A DNA stretch of 64,000 bases. Source: Saprospira grandis DSM 2844 (GTDB lineage: Bacteria; Bacteroidota; Bacteroidia; Chitinophagales; Saprospiraceae). The stretch covers positions 1,193,914 to 1,257,913 of the forward strand of contig NZ_JH719942.1 of assembly GCF_000275825.1 (NCBI RefSeq), read 5' to 3'. Position numbers and translations under genes: made by a program. The notes beneath the pieces were generated by a model that saw nothing but the letters and a program-made list of their open reading frames with translations, searched no databases and was not told the origin of the DNA. The first letter of the stretch is position 1. The number at the start of each line of letters is the position of its first letter. Of the stretch, positions 18,501 to 25,195 are shown one piece after another.

Positions 18501-18999
18501 GGAGTTCGTCCTCGGTATAACGACCCGATATATTAACCGTCAGGATCGGAAATTCAGAGAAGTTGATTTCAAAAACATCGGGACCCGCCGTTAAATCCTG
18601 CGGAAAATCTGCATCGTTTTTGGCCTTGTCTACGGCATCTTTTACCTCCCGCAAGGCCTTTTCTACTTCTACATTGGTATTAAATTCTACAATGATATTC
18701 GAGAAGTCCTGAATAGAGGTGGCCTCCAATTTTTTAATTCCCGTAATGGACCCAATCTCTTTTTCTAGCGGAATGGTCACCAGTTTTTCCATATCCTCGG
18801 CAGAGTTCCCCGAGTAGGTCGTTCCTACATAAATAGTAGGAATCACAATTTCTGGAAAGGCCTCTTTGGGCATGGTCAAATAAGATTGTGCTCCAAAAAG
18901 GAAGATAATTCCCGTTAGCAAAAATATACTAATAGCATTATCTACAGCAAAGTTACTTGGCCCAAAACTCCGGTAGAGTTTCTTTTTTTCTTGGCTCAT
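15556..18999 (-). CDS. RND efflux transporter, inner-membrane pump (HAE1/AcrB family)
   Basis: It encodes 1147 residues. It is the proton-driven pump of a tripartite efflux system. The N-terminal helix (AISIFLLTGIIFLFGAQSYL) is followed by the first porter region (YSGNSAEDMEKLVTIPLEKE), a helix bundle with the motif GMLVDNSIVVVENVFRY, a long cytoplasmic insert rich in Lys/Glu, a second porter region (GPPTGKPINLEISGDDVEM) and a second helix bundle (GIISLAGVVVNNAIVLIDY). It is longer than AcrB (about 1050). It is last in an operon with TetR, TolC and adaptor genes, from which it is separated by 395 bases filled with GMR locus 8. Substrate unknown. Confidence 0.9.
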   Translation of the reverse strand: MSQEKKKLYRSFGPSNFAVDNAISIFLLTGIIFLFGAQSYLTMPKEAFPEIVIPTIYVGTTYSGNSAEDMEKLVTIPLEKEIGSITGIKKLEATSIQDFSNIIVEFNTNVEVEKALREVKDAVDKAKNDADFPQDLTAGPDVFEINFSEFPILTVNISGRYTEDELRQYGEYLQDEIEKLSEISEVKLKGTSDKEVKIDVDWFKMQSRKLSFNDIANAISMENLTLSAGDFKSEGFNRSVRVVGEFKNVQEIENIIIRSEFQNPVFLKDIASVKMGFEDPTSIARSDQLQVVSLDVIKRSGENLLDASDKIKELVEKAQAKRFPSDLKVQIFNDQSVDTRNQVSNLQNSIISGIILVVLVLLFFLGLRNALFVGLAIPMSMFLGILILNLMGVTLNMIVLFSLILALGMLVDNSIVVVENVFRYVQEGYSLKDASKKAAGEVAMPIISSTATTLAAFFPLLFWPGLMGEFMGYLPLTLIIVLISSLFVALVLTPVFTAALMTKEKTPEEIEEQKGKKLMNNLIWIGVLAIIAVAGWIAGSDWVRNLFGIVTILTAMNVFLFAPGAVFFQDKFLPILENIYDKFISFALKGVMPYLLFLGVIGLLFLSVILMGVFPPKVEFFPAAEPKYVNVFVDLPIGSSIEATNELMKELKAKVEAVVRPYDEKGVIEAVLSQIGENTSDPSGPPEPGATPNKARLTVSFVPADERQGVLTSQIMEEIRQSVQGYAGVEIVVDRNQEGPPTGKPINLEISGDDVEMRELSAVANTVLNKLRNANIPGVEELKVNVNASVQQDLIEIDREAARRYGLSTYDIAMTIRTSLYGREVSKFKEGEDEYPIMLRFSEEYRQSQEALMNQNVTFRNMDAGGQIVQIPISSVAKKVPSTTYNAVKRKDEKRTITIYSNVLEGFNANEVVQQLQFIMNDYDMPEGYSFKFTGEQEEQAAAMEFLGSAFTIAILAIFLILVSQFNSLSKPFIIIVSVFFSTIGVLLGYILTGMDLVIIMTGIGIISLAGVVVNNAIVLIDYTDFLQKRRKEETGQDQLSDDEVRQSIIEGGKTRLRPVLLTAITTVLGLIPLAVGFNFDFYGLITELSPNIYWGGDNAAFWGAMSWTVVYGLIFATFLTLVIVPAMYWMMYKMNSFLGSLFGRKK

Positions 19000-19040
19000 A
19001 TCGTTTAATTCTGATTGCTTTGATTTAACTGATCTTTGTT

Positions 19041-19389
19041 TTTTGGGGCCTCAGCTGCGCTGCGCTTGCTGCGCTACGTTTACTCCCTTTGGTCGTCGAA
19101 CTGGCGCCCCTATAGGGGCTGGTTGTCGGGGCTCGCAAGCCTGCTCGGCCCTGCAGCCGCTTTCAGCGGCTTGGGTCTGCGGCTTCGCCGCCCCCCTCCA
19201 TATCGCTAGGCCAGCCAACGCTTGGTCCTTGCGGCTAGAGAAGCGGGCTGCGCCCGCTTCGGCTTAGGGATGGATAGCAGTGGCCCAAAGGGCCAGACCA
19301 AAGGCAGGCGAAGCCTGCCTGCAGGGCCGAGCGAGCAGCGAGCTGCGACACAGCCCGGCCCGCCCAAAGGGCGGGCAAGCCCCAAAAAA
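19041..19389. repeat. GMR locus 8, two copies in opposite orientation
   Basis: A plus-oriented copy (19041-19215) carries a nested TACTCCCTTTGGTCGTCG module (19080-19129). A minus-oriented copy (about 19256-19389) follows it. The pair fills the gap between adaptor and pump genes of one operon and should therefore be transcribed. Confidence 0.85.
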
Positions 19390-19394
19390 ACAAC

Positions 19395-20567
19395 TTAATT
19401 TTTCTGAGCAGTAGTGGAGCTCAGCACCTTCACCTTATCACCATCAATGGCTTTGCGAGCACCTTTCACGATTAGGGTTTCATCGCCTTGCAAACCCGCC
19501 TCGAGCATAGTTTCATTTTGGTAGCTACGCCCCAGTTCAACGATGCGCTTTTTGGCTTTTCCGTCCTTGGCCAACATCAGGTAGTTGTTGCCATCTACAT
19601 CCTGCAAAAGCAAGTTGCTATTGACCACCACCACATCTTCGGCCTCAAAATCCTTAATCTTAATTGTGGCCAAAAGGTTGGGTTTAATCAACCCGCCTTG
19701 GCTAGCCAATGGGGCCTCAATGGCAAAGGTTCGGTTGGTAGAGTTGATGCTTCGGCTCACTTCATTTACACGGACCGTTTGGTTTTGGCCAAGGGCTGGA
19801 AAATAGAGCTCTACCTGATCGCCTACTTTGACCTTACCCAAAAGGTTTTCGGGCAGCTGTGCCACCACCTTGAGCTGGTTGGTATTGAGAATCTGGATGA
19901 TAGGGGTGCCCGGGCCTGTAATTTCACCTGCCTTGAGCATGACTTTCTCCACATAGCCCGAAATGGGGGCGTATACATTGGATTTGCTCAGCTCAAACTC
20001 TAGGCGCTCCTTACTTTTGGTCAGTTGTTCTACCTGGCTTTCGGCCTGAATAAACTGCACCTCAGAGCCAATCTTTTTCTCCCAAAGCTTTTTCTGCCGA
20101 TCAAACATGTCTTGGGCCAACTTCAATGAAGTTTTGAGCTCTTCTAGGCTTTTGCGGATGCTTTCTACATCTACCTTAGCCACCAAATCGCCTTTTTTTA
20201 CAAATTGGTCTTCACGGACCAACATTTTGGTAATTCGGCCTCCAGTTTCAGAGCTAGCAAAAGCGGGATCTTGGGCTGTGGCAATATTTCCCTGTACCTC
20301 TACATAATGCGAGAAGGCCTTTTTTTGCACAGGCTGAGTGGTAATATCGACAAATTTCTCGGGCCGAGCCGTGGTGTCTACCTCCCCTAGGCGCTTTTAC
20401 AATTGGGCCAGTTCGCCTTCTAGGGTTTTGATGGCCTCCTTTTTTGTTTGGATGGCTTGGCGAATTTTAGCGGGATCCTTCATTTGATCGGGCGCTACTC
20501 CTGCCCCACCGCAGGCGGCCAAACTAAGGGCCATAAGGGCCACAAAACTATATTTTAGCGTTTTCAT
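19395..20567 (-). CDS. RND efflux adaptor (membrane fusion lipoprotein), broken by in-frame stop
   Basis: It links the inner-membrane pump to TolC. From the ATG at 20567 the frame encodes a lipoprotein leader (MKTLKYSFVALMALSLAACGG, lipidated Cys19), a coiled segment (IRQAIQTKKEAIKTLEGELAQL), then TAA at codon 57 (20397-20399). The same frame continues KRLGEVDTTARPEKFVDIT into the adaptor body: lipoyl-like halves (GGRITKMLVREDQFVKKGDL, YAPISGYVEKVMLKAGE), a hairpin helix and beta-barrel. The next in-frame ATG is 20330, which would lack the leader. The nonsense codon is a real mutation, a sequencing error or a readthrough site; the rest of the frame shows no decay. It lies 25 bases after tolC. 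Confidence 0.8.
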
Positions 20568-20592
20568 GCTGTATAATTGGTTTTAACAAGTT

Positions 20593-21990
20593 CTATTTCA
20601 AGGGATTTCCTAGGGCCTTGTCCAAATCTGTTTTGGCAATGACTAGATCGTAAATAGCATTCATATAATTGGCCTGCGTGCGATAAAGCTCCTGCTCGGC
20701 TGTGCTGATTTCTGTACTAGAGCCCACTCCTTCTCTATACTTGAGGCGGGTAGTTTCCAAAATGCGCTCGGCCAAGGCCAAGTTCTTCTTTTGGTTCTCT
20801 AGGCGCTCCGAAGCATTGAGGTAGGTGGCTCTGGCATTGCGGATTTCTAGCTGGGTGGCTAGGGTAAATTGCTTAATTTGGATATCCACTTTGGTCGCAT
20901 CAATTTTGGCCATTTGGATGTTGGCATCCTTCTTAAAGCCATCAAAGATGGGCACATTGAGTTGTAGGCCAATGACCGTAATGGGGTTAAATTCCCCCTG
21001 ATCACTATCAAAAAGATTGTTGCGTTGTAGCTGGTACTGATGGGCCAAAAAGCCAGATAGATTGGGCAGATAGCCCGCCTTATAGCGCTTCATATTGAGG
21101 TCCATCAAATCGCGGTTGAGGCGCAAGACCTCTAGCTCGGGCCGCTTACTAGCCGAAGCCTCCCCCTCTAGATCGTCCTGAGAAGGGGCCTGCATCAGAC
21201 TTTCCAACTCATCTTTAAGGACAATAGACTCCTCTAAAGGGTAATTCATTTGGAACTTAAGGACATTATAGGCCAATTGCGTTTGCCGCTCTATCATCCC
21301 CCTTTCCGATTGCAAATTGGCCAGACTGAGATCTAGACGATCTACATCTAGTTGCTCTACCAAACCACTTTCAAAAAAGGCCTGGGTTTCATCTCGCATA
21401 TTTTGCAAGTTCTCTAGGTTTTTGTCCAAAACCCCTAGGTTCTCTTCCGCCAACAAAACCGCCAAATAAGCCTTTTTGATGGTGTAGGGAATCTCATGGG
21501 CGGTCAGCGTCTTTTGCTTACGGCTCAATTCGGCTACAGAACGCGCCGCTTTTAATCCCACAAAATAAGAACCATCAAAAATGAGCTGGCTCAAAGTAGC
21601 CCCAGCGGTCAAAGTATTGGTGACCCCAAATTCAGCAGGGAACAAACCTGCATCGGGTAGGTTTGCTGTAGTTCCTTGCGGAACGAGCTGATAGCCCTCT
21701 AGGGTCCCCACCACAATAGGCGAAATAAAATCGGGTAGATACTGTACGGGCAAGTTCGCATTGTAGTTATACTCTACAGTACCACTCAATTGGGGCAACC
21801 CAATGGCCCGAGTATCTCGGATTTGTTGCTTAGCATATAGAATATCCTGCTCTGCAGTTTGCAGATCTAAGCTTTTATCTAAGGCATAATCAATGGCCTC
21901 TTCCAAAGAGAAACTAGCCGGAGATTGAGCCGAAGACCAGCCCGCCAAGAAGAGAAAAACAAGGCTGTACAGCCCTTTGCTTAAGTTCAT
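20593..21990 (-). CDS. TolC-family outer-membrane efflux protein
   Basis: It encodes 465 residues. It is the outer-membrane exit duct of the tripartite pump. The signal peptide MNLSKGLYSLVFLFLAGWSSAQ precedes two repeated helical halves typical of the family: SLEEAIDYALDKSLDLQTAEQ in the first, and LNVPIFDGFKKDANIQMAK with LKYREGVGSSTEISTAEQEL in the second. Length agrees with the family (420-500). It starts 13 bases after the tetR stop and precedes the adaptor by 25, so the order tetR, tolC, adaptor, pump is one operon. Confidence 0.9.
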   Translation of the reverse strand: MNLSKGLYSLVFLFLAGWSSAQSPASFSLEEAIDYALDKSLDLQTAEQDILYAKQQIRDTRAIGLPQLSGTVEYNYNANLPVQYLPDFISPIVVGTLEGYQLVPQGTTANLPDAGLFPAEFGVTNTLTAGATLSQLIFDGSYFVGLKAARSVAELSRKQKTLTAHEIPYTIKKAYLAVLLAEENLGVLDKNLENLQNMRDETQAFFESGLVEQLDVDRLDLSLANLQSERGMIERQTQLAYNVLKFQMNYPLEESIVLKDELESLMQAPSQDDLEGEASASKRPELEVLRLNRDLMDLNMKRYKAGYLPNLSGFLAHQYQLQRNNLFDSDQGEFNPITVIGLQLNVPIFDGFKKDANIQMAKIDATKVDIQIKQFTLATQLEIRNARATYLNASERLENQKKNLALAERILETTRLKYREGVGSSTEISTAEQELYRTQANYMNAIYDLVIAKTDLDKALGNPLK

Positions 21991-22003
21991 CTCAATTTTA
22001 TAT

Positions 22004-22630
22004 TTAGGAAGGTGAAAAAAGTTGTTCTAATTGTTCTAGGTAGTCCTTAAGGGTCGCCTTGCCCTTATCCGACACAATGCCGTGCAGATGATAAGCCATC
22101 ATGGCCCGATGCATACTGGAACGAGAAAACTTATCAGGCGGAAATAATTCAGCATCCAAAAAGAGCTCGACCATACCTATATATAGACGGCTCACAATTT
22201 CCGCATTCAAATCAGGCCGATATAAGCCCTCCTCTATGCCTCGATCCATATTGCTTTTCATCATATTAAAGATGAAGGTCTTGCGAAACTTATCAAATTC
22301 GCCCCAAACCGCCTTATGGTATTTTCGCAAATCAAACATCAAAGAAGGGTTGATATGCTGAATATTTTTCTGAATCTCTCGACCCGTCAAAAACATTTCT
22401 TCCAAGGCATTTTTAGCCTCCTGCTGTACCAACGTACAAGTCAGCTTCTCTTGATCAAAATGCAGCCGTAATACCTTCATGATAAGATCCTGCTTGTTCT
22501 TTATATGTACATAAAGCGTCTTTTTAGACATGCCCAACTCTCGAGCAAGGTCCGACATCGTAACGGAGCGAATGCCGTACTGCCGAAACATTTTATCCGC
22601 AGCTGCTAATATTTTTTGTAGTTCGTCCAC
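22004..22630 (-). CDS. TetR-family transcriptional regulator of the efflux operon
   Basis: It encodes 208 residues. The N-terminal helix-turn-helix (ILAAADKMFRQYGIRSVTMSDLARELGMSKKTLYVHIKNK, about residues 7-46) is typical of TetR, and the C-terminal two-thirds is a variable ligand-sensing helical domain. The frame opens with GTG at 22630; no in-frame ATG precedes it closely. As the first gene of the efflux operon it probably represses its own promoter. Inverted repeats in 22680-22750 are candidate operators. Confidence 0.87.
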   Translation of the reverse strand: MDELQKILAAADKMFRQYGIRSVTMSDLARELGMSKKTLYVHIKNKQDLIMKVLRLHFDQEKLTCTLVQQEAKNALEEMFLTGREIQKNIQHINPSLMFDLRKYHKAVWGEFDKFRKTFIFNMMKSNMDRGIEEGLYRPDLNAEIVSRLYIGMVELFLDAELFPPDKFSRSSMHRAMMAYHLHGIVSDKGKATLKDYLEQLEQLFSPS

Positions 22631-22696
22631 AACATCAAATTTTATTTTGTCAGTAGTTCTCTAGTGCTTTTTATTTAGCCTGTAAAGTACAAAAAA

Positions 22697-22724
22697 GGAA
22701 ACTTTTAATGTTTCTTTGGTTTCC
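22697..22724. promoter_or_regulatory. Candidate operator between tetR and methyltransferase gene
   Basis: GGAAAC and GTTTCC flank a 16-base spacer. A second, wider pair CTGTAAAG/CTTTACAG lies at 22680-22687 and 22743-22750. Position and symmetry suit a TetR site, but this is inference only. Confidence 0.35.
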
Positions 22725-22890
22725 TCCTGGACCTAAATCCCTGCTTTACAGTGGCGAAACTAAGGACTAAAACTCGGAAACCCAAAATATGTTTAAAGTT
22801 TCCTCGGTTTTTTTATCATTTTTTTTGTTCGCTTGGGAGCCCCAAGGGCTGCTAGATTTTTTCTTAACTTGGGCACAAATCAATAGAACT

Positions 22891-23685
22891 ATGTGGACTG
22901 CGCTTTTTTCCTTCTATCAACGGGCTCAATCGGGCCGCAAAATAGCTTGCCCCGCCTTGCAAGCATGGCGAGAATTGGTCTTGGAGGATCATCGGCAATT
23001 TTATTGTTTTTCGGCCCTAGAGGGACAGCGCGATTTACTCCGACACGATAGTCGGCCCATTCAAATTCAAGATTTGGGCGCAGGCAGTCGAAAGTCAGCC
23101 CCTAAACGAGTATCCGATTTGGCGAGGCGCTCGCTCTCTCCCGCCTGGCAGGCCCAGTTCTTATTTCGCCTCATCAATTTTCATCAGCCCCAAACAATCT
23201 TGGAGCTAGGGACCTCCTTGGGCATTTCGGCGCTTTATCAGCATGCGGCCAAGCGCTCGGCCCAAATGATTAGCATAGAGGGCTGCCCCGAAATTCACGC
23301 TATTGCCCAAAAGAATGCCCGCTTGTTTGGCGCCTCCACTAGTTTGCAGCTTTGGCAAGGCAGCTTTGCGGAGCTATTGCCCTCGGCCCTGCAGCAGTTG
23401 GGCCAGTTGGATTATGCCTTTATTGATGGGCATCATTTGCGGCAACCCACCCTAGATTATTTTGAGGCTTGCCTGCCTTATTTGGGCCCCAATGCCCTCC
23501 TGGTTTTCGACGATATTTATTGGTCCGAGGAGATGCAAACCGCCTGGAAAGAACTCAAGGCTCACCCTAAAGTCAGTTATAGTATTGATTTGGGCTGGGC
23601 GGGCTGCCTCTTTTTTGCCCCCCGTCCCCAAGGCTGGCCCCAACAGCTAGAGTTGGTTCCTTTTTGGGCCAAACCTTGGTCTTAA
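22891..23685 (+). CDS. Class I SAM-dependent methyltransferase
   Basis: It encodes 264 residues from the ATG at 22891 (MWTALFSFYQRA). The frame is open to 22789, but that stretch encodes only a hydrophobic run unlike the family start. The SAM-binding motif I is TILELGTSLGIS, followed by an acidic SIEG after the second strand, LDYAFIDGHH, and a late FDDIYWSEEM. The conserved upstream block QDLGAGSRKS..RVSDLAR matches a Bacteroidota O-methyltransferase-like group. The substrate cannot be inferred. It is divergent from tetR and ends at GMR locus 9. Confidence 0.75.
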   Translation: MWTALFSFYQRAQSGRKIACPALQAWRELVLEDHRQFYCFSALEGQRDLLRHDSRPIQIQDLGAGSRKSAPKRVSDLARRSLSPAWQAQFLFRLINFHQPQTILELGTSLGISALYQHAAKRSAQMISIEGCPEIHAIAQKNARLFGASTSLQLWQGSFAELLPSALQQLGQLDYAFIDGHHLRQPTLDYFEACLPYLGPNALLVFDDIYWSEEMQTAWKELKAHPKVSYSIDLGWAGCLFFAPRPQGWPQQLELVPFWAKPWS

Positions 23686-23702
23686 CTAGCTTGTTTTCTT
23701 CT

Positions 23703-23832
23703 TTTTTTGGGGCCCGCGGCCAGCAAGCTGGCCGCCGCTATGCTTTGGGGCTCGCTATTCGCTCGGCCCTTCGCTGGCTGCGCCAGCTTGGTCTGGCCTA
23801 CGGCCACCCCTCCGCAGCGCTGGGCCGCTCAA
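23703..23832 (+). repeat. GMR locus 9
   Basis: A GGGGCCCGCGGCC variant with stem GGCCAGCAAGCTGGCC, core GCTCGCTATTCGCTCGG and end CGCAGCGCTGGGCC, just past the methyltransferase stop. Bases 23833-24078 after it hold no gene or clear motif. Confidence 0.88.
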
Positions 23833-24078
23833 CGGTCTTTTTTCTTTTGGCGGTCTTCTTCGGCAGTTAATTTTATAAGCTCTAGGCTAGCTTTTCAAAC
23901 AGCCCTCTAAAGAGGGCCTTTGGATAAGGATCTTCTCTGCAATAACTATTTACTAAGGCCATCTATATCCACCTTTGAGGCCCTTTAGGGCTGACTCCAT
24001 TGGATTAGCCTAGGGGCTTGTCCCTAGGCGATGATTGGCTGCCCCTGCTTTTGAGTCTTTAGCTGGACTCATTTATTG

Positions 24079-24644
24079 CTCCTATTATAGTAGTTCTACT
24101 GTTCCAATACACTAGTTGTAGTGCTCGCATACCGTAGCTATACTGTATGATTGAGGTAGTCAAAGTCCTCTATATACGTTATGGAAGTGTATAACATACG
24201 TTGTGTAAGTGTATGATATAGGTTGTGGAACTATATCATATAGGTTATAGAACTGCATAATATAGGTTGTAGGACCCCAAATAGACGTTCCAGGACGTCT
24301 ACTTTGGGGTCCCTAGACGTCTATTTGGGGGTTAAGGGACTTATCTCATGGGGTCTAACAACCTATACAATAGAGTCCAGAACGTACCTAATGGGGTCTA
24401 GGGACCTCCTCCATGGGGTTAGGGGACCTATATCATACAGTTCGAAACGTCTATTATGGGGTTGAGGGACCTATCTCATGGGGTCTAACAACCTATACAA
24501 TAGAGTCCAGAACGTACCTAATGGGGTTGAGGGACCTACTCTATAGGGTTAGGGAACCTATATCATACAGTTCGGAACGTCTATTATGGAGTTGAGGAAC
24601 CTATATCATAGAGTATAACCACCTCTATTTAGGTTTTGGGGACA
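24079..24644. repeat. Degenerate 22-bp-period tandem array A
   Basis: About 26 consecutive units of 22 bp (three are 20 bp: 24167-24186, 24451-24470, 24581-24600). Early units share ATATAGGTTGTGGAAC; later ones share ATGGGGTTnAGGGACC. A higher-order 130-bp duplication (24341-24470 and 24471-24600) differs at about 10 positions. The period is not a multiple of three and no gene lies here. Units 24271-24314 form an 18-bp hairpin (GGACCCCAAATAGACGT with its complement). Confidence 0.8.
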
Positions 24645-24698
24645 AAAAAGGGGGAGCTTTAGGCAGGAAGAAAGAAGAATCAGGACAGATCTAGGCAC

Positions 24699-24736
24699 AA
24701 AAAAAAAGAGTCACTGATAAAATCAGTAACTCTTTT
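24699..24736 (-). terminator. Intrinsic terminator of tRNA-Val
   Basis: On the minus strand AAAAGAGTTACTGAT pairs with ATCAGTGACTCTTTT and nine T follow. The tract is followed by GTGCC and array A. Confidence 0.85.
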
Positions 24737-24740
24737 GTAG

Positions 24741-24815
24741 TGGGCGAAGAGGGATTCGAACCCCCGACCCTCTGGGTGTAAACCAGATGCTCTGAACCAA
24801 CTGAGCTATTCGCCC
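24741..24815 (-). tRNA. tRNA-Val (anticodon UAC)
   Basis: A 75-base cloverleaf: acceptor GGGCGAA/TTCGCCC, D-arm AGCTCAGTTGGTTCAGAGC, anticodon arm TCTGG-TTTACAC-CCAGA, T-arm with GGTTCGAATCC, discriminator A. CCA is not encoded. Confidence 0.95.
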
Positions 24816-25007
24816 TTATTTTTGTGTTGCTTTCCGTTGAATGCGATGCAAATATACGGCAAGAATTTAAACTTCCAAACATTTTTCAAGAAAAGGGAGA
24901 AAAAAACGGCAAAAAAACCTAAACCTTGGGCCAAAAGCCCTTTTTACTGGCCTTCTTTGTATTTTCGAGCTAAATTTTTCATAAAAATTATTTTGTATTC
25001 CTGCATC

Positions 25008-25161
25008 TAGCAGGCGGCGAAGCCGCCGCAGGCTGAGGGATAGTAGGGGGTGGCCGCAGGCCAGACCGAGCTTTTTTGAGCAAAGCGAAAAAAAGCGCAG
25101 GGCCGAGCGAACAGCGAGCCCCCGCATAGCCCGACCCGCCCGCAGGGCGGGGCAGCCCCAA
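25008..25161 (-). repeat. GMR locus 10
   Basis: Between the tRNA-Val promoter region and the AsmA-like gene. Stem 2 here is the long GAGCTTTTTTGAGCAAAGCG type and stem 1 is CCCGCCCGCAGGGCGGG. Confidence 0.9.
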
Positions 25162-25195
25162 ATACATCTTACTTCTCCCCAAAAAAGAAAGCGAC

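Noticed and set aside
24413-24595. 60-codon frame in array A
   Set aside because: A product of the repeated unit; it contains no stable start and its period is not a multiple of three.
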